Source of the DNA: an uncultured Micrococcales bacterium
GTDB taxonomy: Bacteria; Actinomycetota; Actinomycetes; S36-B12; UBA10799
Assembly: GCA_937952095.1 (NCBI GenBank)
Contig: CALFYG010000294.1
Location: forward strand, 1-8,673
Length of the DNA: 8,673 bases
Direction of reading: 5' to 3'
Shown here: piece after piece, positions 1 to 6,486 of the stretch
Layout of the letters: each line of letters begins with the position of its first letter
How positions within the stretch are numbered: position 1 is the stretch's first letter
Translations under genes and position numbers: made by a program
The notes under the pieces: model-generated
Seen by the model: only the letters and a program-made list of their open reading frames with translations
Told to the model about the DNA's origin: nothing
Databases searched by the model: none

Positions 1-25
1 ATTCAGAATTATCGCAACGTCGCTT

Positions 26-43
26 CGGTCTGTACGGTCTGTG
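26..43. repeat. Short tandem direct repeat (two 9-nt units)
   Basis: CGGTCTGT occurs at 26-33 and again at 35-42, giving two 9-nt units that differ only in the last base (A or G). It lies in the low-GC stretch before the DUF4032 start codon. It could be a small operator or chance; nothing else supports a function. Confidence 0.4.
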
Positions 44-72
44 CCGCGATCCTTCTTCAGTCCGCTTGCGTC

Positions 73-76
73 AGGA
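73..76 (+). promoter_or_regulatory. Ribosome binding site deciding the ATG85 start
   Basis: AGGA lies 8 nt before ATG85, a normal spacing. The reading frame is open further upstream, so this site is the main argument for starting the DUF4032 gene here. Confidence 0.45.
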
Positions 77-84
77 TTTACCTC

Positions 85-915
85 ATGGAGCGTTTAGCCG
101 GACGGCGGAATATGCTCCATGCGCCGGCGGAGGCGTGGCGTCCCCCGCTGTTCGCTCCGGAACGAACGACATGGGACCGGTTGGTGGCATCGCTGCGGCG
201 GCTGTTGGATCTGCAGGCCGGAGGCCGGCTCTCACCCGACCTCGACGCCGTGGCCATCGCCGACGAGATCCCCGTGCGCTATGACCGCCTCTGGGACGAA
301 CTGACCGCCGTCGAGCACGTGGCGGGGACCGAACGGTGGCGCATCGCCCGCCGGGTACAGCGCCTCAACACCCTCGGTTTCGACGTCGCCGAACTGGACC
401 TGCGCCGAACCCCACAGGGTGTGGTCCGCATCCAGCCGAAGGTGGTGGATCCCGGCTACCACTCCCGCCGCCTCCTGCGTCTGGTCGGACTCGACGTCGG
501 CGAGAATCAGGCGCGCCGGCTGCTCAACGATCTCGACCAGTACACGGCGGCCAAGAACGCGGCATCCGGGGCCAGCCCCATCCGTCCGCGGCGAGCCGAA
601 CCCAACGCCCGTGAGGACGTCCTGGCCGCCCACTCGTGGCTCGCCGAGGTCTACGAACCCGTAGTCGGCGCGATCCCCGCGGAACTGCGCGGCAAACTCG
701 AGGACGCCCAGGTCTTCCACGAGGTCCTCGAACACCGGTGGTACATGTCGGAGGCGGCGGGCAGAGACGTCGGCATCGAGGAGGCGGTCGCGGACTATGT
801 CGCGAGTGTCCTCCACGAGAAACCCGACGAAGCCCGCATCCTCAGCCTCGACCCCGACGTGACCGGGATGCTCGAACTCGACGCCCTCGCGCGCGGTGAG
901 GACGAACCGCACTGA
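85..915 (+). CDS. DUF4032 domain protein lacking the usual kinase-like N-terminal half
   Basis: This 276-residue protein matches my memory of the C-terminal half of actinobacterial DUF4032 proteins. Family-like blocks are LLDLQAGGRL (40-49), RYDRLWDELT (65-74), RLNTLGFDV (93-101), IQPKVVDPGYHSRRL (116-130), ENQARRLLNDLD (140-151) and KLEDAQVFHEVLEHRWYMSE (204-223). Family members are usually about 400-450 residues, with an InaA/lipopolysaccharide-kinase-like region in front. That region is absent here, and residues 1-38 match nothing I recognise. The frame is open to position 1, so a longer or 5'-partial gene is possible. ATG85 is preferred because AGGA at 73-76 lies 8 nt upstream and the preceding bases have low GC and poor G/C at third codon positions. 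The biochemical function of DUF4032 is unknown. It ends 3 nt from the stop of the convergent acyltransferase gene. It may be a standalone domain, a decayed gene or a sequence-edge artefact. Confidence 0.8.
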   Translation: MERLAGRRNMLHAPAEAWRPPLFAPERTTWDRLVASLRRLLDLQAGGRLSPDLDAVAIADEIPVRYDRLWDELTAVEHVAGTERWRIARRVQRLNTLGFDVAELDLRRTPQGVVRIQPKVVDPGYHSRRLLRLVGLDVGENQARRLLNDLDQYTAAKNAASGASPIRPRRAEPNAREDVLAAHSWLAEVYEPVVGAIPAELRGKLEDAQVFHEVLEHRWYMSEAAGRDVGIEEAVADYVASVLHEKPDEARILSLDPDVTGMLELDALARGEDEPH

Positions 916-933
916 CGCTCAGTCGAGTTCGAG
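871..933. terminator. Inverted repeat across convergent gene ends, possible bidirectional terminator
   Basis: CTCGAACTCGAC at 871-882 is the exact reverse complement of GTCGAGTTCGAG at 922-933, a perfect 12-bp stem with 39 nt between the arms. A second stem, GCGGT (893-897) with ACCGC (906-910) and an 8-nt loop, nests inside. The structure covers the stops of the DUF4032 gene (913-915) and the acyltransferase gene (919-921). There is no T-tract, which is common for actinobacterial terminators, so the terminator role is inferred from position and symmetry. Both arms are coding, each specifying Leu-Glu-Leu-Asp in its own gene. Confidence 0.4.
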
Positions 934-2442
934 GCGCATCCGGTCCAGATCGTCCATGACGTACGCGACCAGATCCTCCGGGTTGGGCAGCAGCCCGGCG
1001 TCGGTGGCGAAGCCGATCGTCACTCCCCCGTTGTAGCTGAAGATGGTCGCGGTCATCGGCTGGTTGCCACTGCAGGGCGCGAAGCCGACGACCTGCTCCA
1101 CCTCGTGACCGGCGAAGCGCAGGAGTCCGGTCGGACCCGGCACGTTGGTCAGCACCCCGACAGCCTTGTTGGCGAAGAAGTTCGTCAGGAAGAAGGCGAT
1201 CTGGCCGGGCGACATCGACACCACTCGCTGCAGGCCGAATGTCAGCACCGCCTCGTCACTGTTCTTGATGCGAGCCATGCGCTGGTGCATCTGCTCGAGC
1301 CGCGCCTTCGGATCAGGTTCGTCGAGCGGCATCGGCAGGAACACCAGAGCGAAGTAGTTCCCGAGGTCCGGCGGGAGGTTGTCCTCGAAGGGCTTCAGAT
1401 TGACCGGCACCATCCAGGCGACCTCGCGCAGGGATTCGCCCTGTTCCGACAGGAACCGCTGCAATCCCCCGGAGATGGCCGCCAGGAGCACGTCGTTCAC
1501 CGTGGCACCGGCGCGACGGCCGAGGTCCTTGATCTCCTCCAACGACACCGGCTGGGACCACGCCACCGCCTTCTCCGTGCCCGGCTGGCCGCTCCACACC
1601 GTCTCGTCGGAGGCGGCGAAGGTGATCTTGGTGACCGATGACAGATCGTTCAGGCTTCTGTGCTGTTCGGCCCCGAGCACTTCGAGGGCGTCGAGCAGCC
1701 GGTCCGGGTGCCGGACCAGTGACAAGCCTTCCTCCACCCCGTGCACCCCCGCCTTCGCCACGCCGAGAGCCCTGCCCGGGAGGTGCGCCAACGCCGACAG
1801 TGGATTGCGCGCCACGTGGGCGGCCTCGTGGGCGACATCGCCGACCCCGTGCTCGACCACGTGCGCCACCTCTTCGGCGGCATGCGCCGCGACCCGCGTC
1901 AACTCGTCGGCGGGGTTGGAGGAGTCGCCACCCTGCACGCCCTTGCGTGCCACCACGGCGCCGATACTCGCCTCGTCCGCCTCACACAGCCCCAACAGGA
2001 CCTGGGTGAGCCGGACCCCATCGGCGATCGCGTGGTGGAACCGGGTCATCCACGCGGAGCCGATCGAACCGTCCGGGAGGGTGAGCGGGCTCAGCAGGAA
2101 CCCGGTCCAGAGTGGCCGGTCCTTGGGCAGCGGCTGCGATCGCTGCTCGGCCATGAACCGCTGCAACTCCTCGATCTGCGTGCCGGGCTCGAGTTCCACT
2201 TCGTGGATGTGACGCGCCAGGTCGAAGTCCGGATCGTCCTCCCAGGCCCACCCCATGCCGGAACGCACGGCACGACGGCCGAGCACTGGGAACCGCTCCA
2301 CGGCCTCCTGTAGGACCGCGGTGACGTCATCGATCGACGGCACCCCCCGCAACACCATCGACCCGTCCACGACCATCAGGTTGTTCGGGCGGTCCATGGT
2401 CAGCCACAGGGCGTCCTGGACACTCATCGACACAGTCGTCAT
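919..2442 (-). CDS. Wax ester synthase/diacylglycerol O-acyltransferase (WS/DGAT family)
   Basis: This 507-residue protein would transfer an acyl group from acyl-CoA to a long-chain alcohol or diacylglycerol, making wax ester or triacylglycerol at the inner membrane face or lipid bodies. The catalytic HHxxxDG motif is HHAIADG (136-142), within WMTRFHHAIADGVRL. Other family marks are PLW (110-112), NDVLLAAISGGLQRFL (316-331), GNYFALVFLPMPL (361-373) and LTNVPGPTGLLRFAGHEV (431-448). Length is normal for the family. The linker between the two halves (about 180-245) is unusually rich in Ala and His. The start ATG (2442-2440) is fixed by an excellent GAGGAGG ribosome site; an open frame continues upstream to 3474 but only overlaps the amidase. 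It follows the amidase by 26 nt and is probably the last gene of that operon. Acceptor specificity cannot be read from sequence, and some homologues have little activity. Confidence 0.93.
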   Translation of the reverse strand: MTTVSMSVQDALWLTMDRPNNLMVVDGSMVLRGVPSIDDVTAVLQEAVERFPVLGRRAVRSGMGWAWEDDPDFDLARHIHEVELEPGTQIEELQRFMAEQRSQPLPKDRPLWTGFLLSPLTLPDGSIGSAWMTRFHHAIADGVRLTQVLLGLCEADEASIGAVVARKGVQGGDSSNPADELTRVAAHAAEEVAHVVEHGVGDVAHEAAHVARNPLSALAHLPGRALGVAKAGVHGVEEGLSLVRHPDRLLDALEVLGAEQHRSLNDLSSVTKITFAASDETVWSGQPGTEKAVAWSQPVSLEEIKDLGRRAGATVNDVLLAAISGGLQRFLSEQGESLREVAWMVPVNLKPFEDNLPPDLGNYFALVFLPMPLDEPDPKARLEQMHQRMARIKNSDEAVLTFGLQRVVSMSPGQIAFFLTNFFANKAVGVLTNVPGPTGLLRFAGHEVEQVVGFAPCSGNQPMTATIFSYNGGVTIGFATDAGLLPNPEDLVAYVMDDLDRMRLELD

Positions 2443-2449
2443 CGCACTG

Positions 2450-2456
2450 CCTCCTC
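2450..2456 (-). promoter_or_regulatory. Strong ribosome binding site for the WS/DGAT gene
   Basis: On the minus strand GAGGAGG lies 7 nt before the ATG at 2442-2440. It decides the start within an open frame that runs about 1 kb further upstream. It lies in the 26-nt gap after the amidase stop, so the gene can be translated independently within a shared transcript. Confidence 0.8.
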
Positions 2457-2468
2457 GCGCTGCCAAAT

Positions 2469-3884
2469 CTACGCGTGCCCCGCCTCCTGCGTCCGCTCGT
2501 TGGACGAGGTCACCTGATCGATCCGTGCCCAGGGCTGCGCCTGCTCGATGGCGGCCGCCAGATCGAGGAGCATCTGTTCCTGTCCGAAGCGCCCCGCGGC
2601 GTGGATGCCGATCGGCAGCCCGTGCGCGGACATGGCCATCGGCATGGAGATACCCGGCGCTCCGGACACGTTCTGCAGGGCGGTGAAGGACGCGAACCGC
2701 AGCAGCCGCACCAGGTGTTCGCGCGGATCCACCTCCGGACCGATGTAGCCGATCCTCACCGGTGGGGTGCCCAGCACAGGCGACAGGATGACGTCGAACT
2801 CCCCGAAGGCCTCGTCGTAGACCGGGCCGAAGCGACGCAGGCGACGCAGTGATCCGGGCAGGCCGACGGCCACGGAGGAGAAGAACTTCGACAGGTGGAT
2901 CGTGAAGGGCTCGAGCTGCTTGGGCTGGTACTCCTTGCCGTAGACCTGACTGCCGAAGCGCTGCAGGGAGAAGGCCAGCATCGCCCAGTAGCGCAGGAAG
3001 TCCTGCGCGATCTGGTCCGGGAACGGGTTGTCGATCGGCTCGACGGCATGGCCGAGGTCCTCGCACAACCGCGCTGCGGATTCCACCGCGGCTTGCACCT
3101 CCGGATCGACGGGTAGACCCGCCACTCCCTGGGTCAACAGACCGATGCGCAGGCGTCCGGGGTCTCCGGTCGGGCCGATCGGAGGCAGATGGTCCGCAGG
3201 GTGGATACGCGCCATCTCGCGGTAGAACTGCACGGTGTCCCTCACGGTGCGCGTCACGACGCCCTGGGTCACGATCTTCACCGGCATCTGGTCCATCGCC
3301 TCGGGATCCACGAGCCGACCACGCGACGGCTTCAGACCCACCAGACCGCAGCACGAGGCCGGGATGCGGATCGATCCACCGCCGTCGTTGGCGTGCGCGA
3401 TGGGTACGACCCCGGCAGCCACCATGGCCGCCGAGCCACCCGAGGAACCTCCCACGCTGTAGTCCAGACCCCATGGATTGCGGGTGGGCCCGTGATCGAG
3501 CGGTTCGGTGGTGGCGGTGAGACCGAACTCCGGAAGTGCCGTCTTGCCGAGGGTGTCGAAGCCGAGACGGCGCCAGTGCTCGACGAGTCGGGTCGGGTTC
3601 TCCGCCTCCCGACGCGGCACGGCGCGGGAGCCGAACGTGGTGGGGTACCCGGGCAGATCCTCGTTGTCCTTGAGGAAGGTGGGAATCCCGGCGAACGGAC
3701 CATCCTGTGTGTTCTGCTCTTCGACCCAGGTCACCACGGCATTGAGCCGACCCGCCGCTTCAGCCCGGGCCATAGCGGCCTCCCGGACCTCCGCCGCGCT
3801 CACACGACCGGAGGCCAGGGCCTCCTTGAGGCCGACCGTGTCGAGGTCGGAGAGGGCGTCGTCGGTGAAGGTGTTGATGCGCAT
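2469..3884 (-). CDS. Amidase signature family hydrolase (NylA-like)
   Basis: This 471-residue enzyme would hydrolyse C-N amide bonds in the cytoplasm. The Ser-cisSer-Lys triad is complete: Lys72 in PTFLKDN, cis-Ser147 in VGGSSGGSAA, and nucleophile Ser171 in NDGGGSIRIPAS. The 24-residue spacing between the serines matches that in FAAH. The NDGGGSIRIPA..CGLVGLKPSRGR form (167-190) and the end IHAAGRFGQEQMLLDLAAAIEQAQPW resemble 6-aminohexanoate cyclic dimer hydrolase (NylA)-type amidases rather than GatA. No signal peptide is seen. No good ribosome site precedes ATG3884, but a TAGCAT box lies 7 nt upstream, so a leaderless transcript is possible; coupling to the upstream gene 19 nt away is the alternative. 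The true substrate is unknown. NylA-like enzymes act on varied amides, and a fatty acid amide is suggested only by the neighbours. Confidence 0.92.
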   Translation of the reverse strand: MRINTFTDDALSDLDTVGLKEALASGRVSAAEVREAAMARAEAAGRLNAVVTWVEEQNTQDGPFAGIPTFLKDNEDLPGYPTTFGSRAVPRREAENPTRLVEHWRRLGFDTLGKTALPEFGLTATTEPLDHGPTRNPWGLDYSVGGSSGGSAAMVAAGVVPIAHANDGGGSIRIPASCCGLVGLKPSRGRLVDPEAMDQMPVKIVTQGVVTRTVRDTVQFYREMARIHPADHLPPIGPTGDPGRLRIGLLTQGVAGLPVDPEVQAAVESAARLCEDLGHAVEPIDNPFPDQIAQDFLRYWAMLAFSLQRFGSQVYGKEYQPKQLEPFTIHLSKFFSSVAVGLPGSLRRLRRFGPVYDEAFGEFDVILSPVLGTPPVRIGYIGPEVDPREHLVRLLRFASFTALQNVSGAPGISMPMAMSAHGLPIGIHAAGRFGQEQMLLDLAAAIEQAQPWARIDQVTSSNERTQEAGHA

Positions 3885-3891
3885 GAGGCTG

Positions 3892-3897
3892 ATGCTA
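3892..3897 (-). promoter_or_regulatory. Candidate -10 box for a leaderless amidase transcript
   Basis: On the minus strand TAGCAT (TANNNT form) ends 7 nt before the amidase ATG, the spacing expected when transcription starts at the start codon. No convincing -35 box is seen, and the site sits in the 19-nt gap after the upstream stop. A six-base match of this kind occurs often by chance. Confidence 0.3.
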
Positions 3898-3903
3898 CGC
3901 AGA

Positions 3904-5085
3904 TCACCCGTTGAGAAGGATGGCCAGACACATCTCGTCGGTGGTCCCTTCTCCCCAGACCACGTAGCGCGCAGGTGTTCCCTGCAGTGCGGGCAACTGG
4001 CTGCGCAGTGTGGCGTCGTGGCGGCACTTCACGCGCAAGGTGTCCCCCGGCCCCACGTCCACCGGTTTGTCGAGCGGGATCGCCCCCTGCTGGTCGAAGT
4101 CCCAGTTCTCGATGTCGAGCAGGGTCTTCTCCCCCGGGGTCCCCGGATTGAGAGTCACGGAGATCTCCCTGCCGAGCAAGTGCATGTGCCCCGCGACGGC
4201 GAAGACCTTCGCGTCCTTGGCCACAGGGCGGTCGCACGTCTGCACCGACGACGCCTGCGGATCATCCGGATCGCCGCCGCACAACAACTGCAGTCCGGCA
4301 ATGGTCGCCCCACTGTCCGCACCGAACCGGCTCACCACATCGTCGACGGCATCGGTGCGATCGCACAGACGACCGGTCTCGCCCGGCGCGCACGGCAACT
4401 CCACGGGCGCCGGCAGCAGCATGGTCCGCAGGGGTTTGAGCTTCTTGTCGGAGACCCGCAACCTGACCGCGGTGTTGTCGACGCCCTGTTCGCTGCGCAG
4501 GTTGTAGTGCATCTGGATCACGATCCGGCCGCCTTCGGGGAGCTCCATGCCGTAGCCGGTGGGCAGTTCGTTCGCATCGCCGCCAGGAGCCCAGGCAGTG
4601 ATCCAGTCGGACTCGTCGAGGCCGGCCAGCACACCGCCGCGGGCCGGCAGCATGGCTCCGCCGAAGCATTCGTAACCCGGTTCAGGATCGGCCGCGTCGA
4701 GTTCCTCCGCCGCCGGAACCTGCTCCGGGGTGGCCGCGAACAGGATCGAGTGGTGGACGATGGCCGGGTTGCCCGGCTGGAACTCCGTGCCGGTGATCAT
4801 GACGTCCTCGGCCACGCCGGGATCCACCACGAAACAGCGGTACTCGTCGGTCGCCCCGGCCGGTGCCTGCGGTGCGAAGTCGGTGGGCACAGCGACCGTG
4901 ACGATCCGCTCCCCGGCGCCCGCCTCCAGAGCCGCCGTCGCCGTGGTGGGGGCGGAGTGGGCGCTCGAGTGTGTTTCCGACGGTGCCGTCGCCTCCGCCG
5001 GCGGGGTCCCCCCATGGGCCCCCTCGTGCGAGGCGCAGCCCGCCAACACCACCGCGGCGGCGATCAGGACAACGGAACCACGCAT
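3904..5085 (-). CDS. Copper type II monooxygenase lipoprotein (PHM/DBH-like)
   Basis: The 393-residue product is an exported lipoprotein. The signal peptide MRGSVVLIAAAVVLAGC carries lipobox LAGC with lipidated Cys17. All copper ligands of the peptidylglycine hydroxylating monooxygenase fold are recognisable: His111-His112 (VHHSIL) and His193 (QMHYN) for CuH; His300 and His302 (AGHMHLLG) plus Met385 (TTDEMC) for CuM. Eight other cysteines (84, 140, 232, 241, 269, 284, 354, 386) could form four disulfides, as expected outside the membrane. Such enzymes hydroxylate C-H bonds using two coppers, O2 and a reductant such as ascorbate; this substrate is unknown. A linker rich in Ala, Thr and His (His20, 24, 39, 43) follows the lipobox. 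ATG5085 is chosen over the upstream GTG5130 because it begins exactly at the signal peptide. The amidase gene follows after 19 nt. No lyase domain like that of animal PAM is present. Confidence 0.9.
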   Translation of the reverse strand: MRGSVVLIAAAVVLAGCASHEGAHGGTPPAEATAPSETHSSAHSAPTTATAALEAGAGERIVTVAVPTDFAPQAPAGATDEYRCFVVDPGVAEDVMITGTEFQPGNPAIVHHSILFAATPEQVPAAEELDAADPEPGYECFGGAMLPARGGVLAGLDESDWITAWAPGGDANELPTGYGMELPEGGRIVIQMHYNLRSEQGVDNTAVRLRVSDKKLKPLRTMLLPAPVELPCAPGETGRLCDRTDAVDDVVSRFGADSGATIAGLQLLCGGDPDDPQASSVQTCDRPVAKDAKVFAVAGHMHLLGREISVTLNPGTPGEKTLLDIENWDFDQQGAIPLDKPVDVGPGDTLRVKCRHDATLRSQLPALQGTPARYVVWGEGTTDEMCLAILLNG

Positions 5086-5091
5086 CGCTTC

Positions 5092-5097
5092 ACGGTA
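5092..5097 (-). promoter_or_regulatory. Candidate -10 box for the monooxygenase gene
   Basis: On the minus strand TACCGT (TANNNT) ends 6 nt before ATG5085, again fitting a leaderless start. The intervening GAAGCG is a poor ribosome site. No clear -35 box is visible. If real, it would let the three-gene operon be transcribed independently of the small membrane gene 56 nt upstream. Confidence 0.3.
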
Positions 5098-5141
5098 CGT
5101 CAGGAGGCCCCGGGAGAGAAGTCGGGCCACGGATCACCAAC

Positions 5142-5453
5142 TCATGCGGCGAACACGGTGACCCCCAGCAGGAAGAGGACCGGCAGTGTGGCGATGAGAG
5201 CCACGAAAGCGCCCCACCCGGACTCGTCGCGGCGGACCAGCACCCAGGTCGTCACGCCCATCCCCAGAAGCCAGAGCGGGTAGCCGAACACCGCTCCCAC
5301 GAAGAGGTAGGTCCCCACGTTCGCCTGATCCTCACTGAGCGCGGATCCCGCGAAGAGGATCGCGAACAGCCATGCGAGCAGTGAGAGCACCTGCAGCACC
5401 TGCATGAGCACGATGACCACCACGACCCCACGACCACCGGTCCGCTGCGACAT
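5142..5453 (-). CDS. Small three-helix membrane protein of unknown function
   Basis: I do not recognise this 103-residue protein. It has three hydrophobic segments, at about 9-36, 47-73 and 80-102. A short acidic loop (ALSEDQANVG) lies between the first two, and a charged turn (VRRDESGWG) between the last two. The frame is open up to 5582, but the extra 43 residues are not membrane-like and run into the divergent BrkB gene, so ATG5453 (MSQRTGGRG) is preferred. No strong ribosome site is seen. It lies 56 nt upstream of the monooxygenase gene in the same direction and may head that operon, but nothing in the sequence ties it to that chemistry. Confidence 0.65.
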   Translation of the reverse strand: MSQRTGGRGVVVVIVLMQVLQVLSLLAWLFAILFAGSALSEDQANVGTYLFVGAVFGYPLWLLGMGVTTWVLVRRDESGWGAFVALIATLPVLFLLGVTVFAA

Positions 5454-5532
5454 ACCACGCAGTGTGGCGCATTCCGCCAGGTTCGGCGGGTAGGCGGGGG
5501 CTAAGGTGTGCGAGCAGGCGAGCGGAGGTGTC
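5454..5532. promoter_or_regulatory. Divergent intergenic region with short inverted repeat
   Basis: These 79 nt separate the divergent small membrane gene and BrkB gene and must carry promoters for one or both. CCGCC (5474-5478) and GGCGG (5485-5489) form a 5-bp inverted repeat with a 6-nt loop. GGCGGG occurs twice just after, around TA. No -35 box is convincing in either direction. Confidence 0.35.
5502..5507 (+). promoter_or_regulatory. Candidate -10 box for the BrkB gene
   Basis: TAAGGT fits the actinobacterial TANNNT -10 form. It would place the transcript start near 5514, leaving about 19 nt of leader with GGAGG (5524-5528) before GTG5533. The box overlaps the earlier possible start GTG5506, which argues against that start. 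No matching -35 box is evident. Confidence 0.4.
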
Positions 5533-6486
5533 GTGGCTACAGACACGCAGGTCCAACCGGTACCGACAGGACTCCAGCCCATCCCGGGGGACCCCGTCGA
5601 TCCCCCGCCGAAGCATCTGGCCCCGACCCTCGCGAAGGTCGACCGGAAGGGCGTCCTGGCGGGCAGCGCCTTCCGGGCCTTCTTGCGCTACAGCCACACG
5701 AACACCTCCCTGTTGGCGGCCGGCACGACCTACTACGCGTTCCTGTCGCTGTTCGCGATCCTCGTGTTCGTCTTCGGGCTGACCGCCCTCATCGGCGGTG
5801 AGCGGCTCGCCCAGACCGCCACCGACAGCCTGAACCGCGCCTTCCCGGGACTCATCGGTGGCCAGGGGATCTCCCCGGAGCAACTCCAGCAGGTCGGTCA
5901 GACCACCTCGATCATCGGTCTGCTGGTGCTGCTGTTCTCCGGCAGTGGTGCGATGGTCGCGCTGAGCAACTCCTTGCATCTGATCTACGCCACGCCCAAG
6001 GACCCCCGCAACTTCGTCGTGGCACGGCTACGACTGCTCGCATGGATGCTGCTGCTGGTGCCATTGATCGGGCTGTCATTCGTCCCGTCGACGGTCATCA
6101 GCACCTTCGCCGACCCGGTCATGGAGTTCCTCGGTCTCCAAGGAGGCTTCTGGACCTACGCACTCTTCGGGCTCACCGCCGTGGTGTCCATCGCACTCAA
6201 CGCTCTGGTCGTGTGGCTGATCCTCGGACACCTCGGCGGAGTCACACCGGGCCGCCGTCCCCGACTGGTCGGCGCCCTGATCGGCGCCGTCGGGATCGAG
6301 GTGTTGAAGTACCTGCTGTCATTCATCATCGCGTGGTCGGTGGGCAAGCCCCAGTACGGTGCGTTCGCCGCACCCATCGCGATGCTGCTCGTGTTGTATC
6401 TCGAGGTCCTGGTGCTCTACTTCGCGGCGTGCCTGACCGCCGGCATCGCGGTCGCGACCGTGGACACTGACGCCGACCGACCGTGA
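5533..6486 (+). CDS. YihY/virulence factor BrkB family membrane protein
   Basis: This 317-residue integral membrane protein has a proline-rich cytoplasmic N-terminus (residues 8-32) and six hydrophobic segments at about 64-84, 127-147, 168-190, 206-232, 246-268 and 276-303. Family features include the TTYYAFLSLFAILVF stretch (65-79), the GSGAMVALSNSLHLIY region (137-152) and the closing YGAFAAPIAMLLVLYLEVLVLYF helix. The molecular function of YihY/BrkB proteins is unsettled; older annotation as RNase BN is wrong for this family, and a transport or envelope role is usually assumed. GTG5533 is chosen for its GGAGG site, although the 4-nt spacing is short. GTG5506 would add nine residues. It converges on the MaoC gene with a 15-nt gap and shares a hairpin with it. 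Confidence 0.9.
   Translation: MATDTQVQPVPTGLQPIPGDPVDPPPKHLAPTLAKVDRKGVLAGSAFRAFLRYSHTNTSLLAAGTTYYAFLSLFAILVFVFGLTALIGGERLAQTATDSLNRAFPGLIGGQGISPEQLQQVGQTTSIIGLLVLLFSGSGAMVALSNSLHLIYATPKDPRNFVVARLRLLAWMLLLVPLIGLSFVPSTVISTFADPVMEFLGLQGGFWTYALFGLTAVVSIALNALVVWLILGHLGGVTPGRRPRLVGALIGAVGIEVLKYLLSFIIAWSVGKPQYGAFAAPIAMLLVLYLEVLVLYFAACLTAGIAVATVDTDADRP

Noticed and set aside
232..912. 226-residue minus-strand frame opposite the DUF4032 gene
   Set aside because: The plus-strand frame has clear family blocks; this one has only biased shadow composition.
2443..3474. Open frame extending the WS/DGAT gene upstream to an 851-residue protein
   Set aside because: The extra 344 residues overlap the amidase on the same strand in another frame, are Arg/Gly/Pro-rich with no domain, and a strong ribosome site marks ATG2442.
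5086..5130. GTG5130 start for the monooxygenase lipoprotein
   Set aside because: It would put 15 residues before an otherwise complete lipoprotein signal peptide that starts at ATG5085.
3508..5283. 591-residue plus-strand open frame opposite the monooxygenase and amidase genes
   Set aside because: It is antisense to two genes with complete catalytic motifs, has no recognisable domain, and shows the Arg/His/Gly-rich composition of a high-GC shadow frame.
5454..5582. Extension of the small membrane protein to a 146-residue form
   Set aside because: The added residues are not membrane-like and overlap the promoter and start of the divergent BrkB gene.
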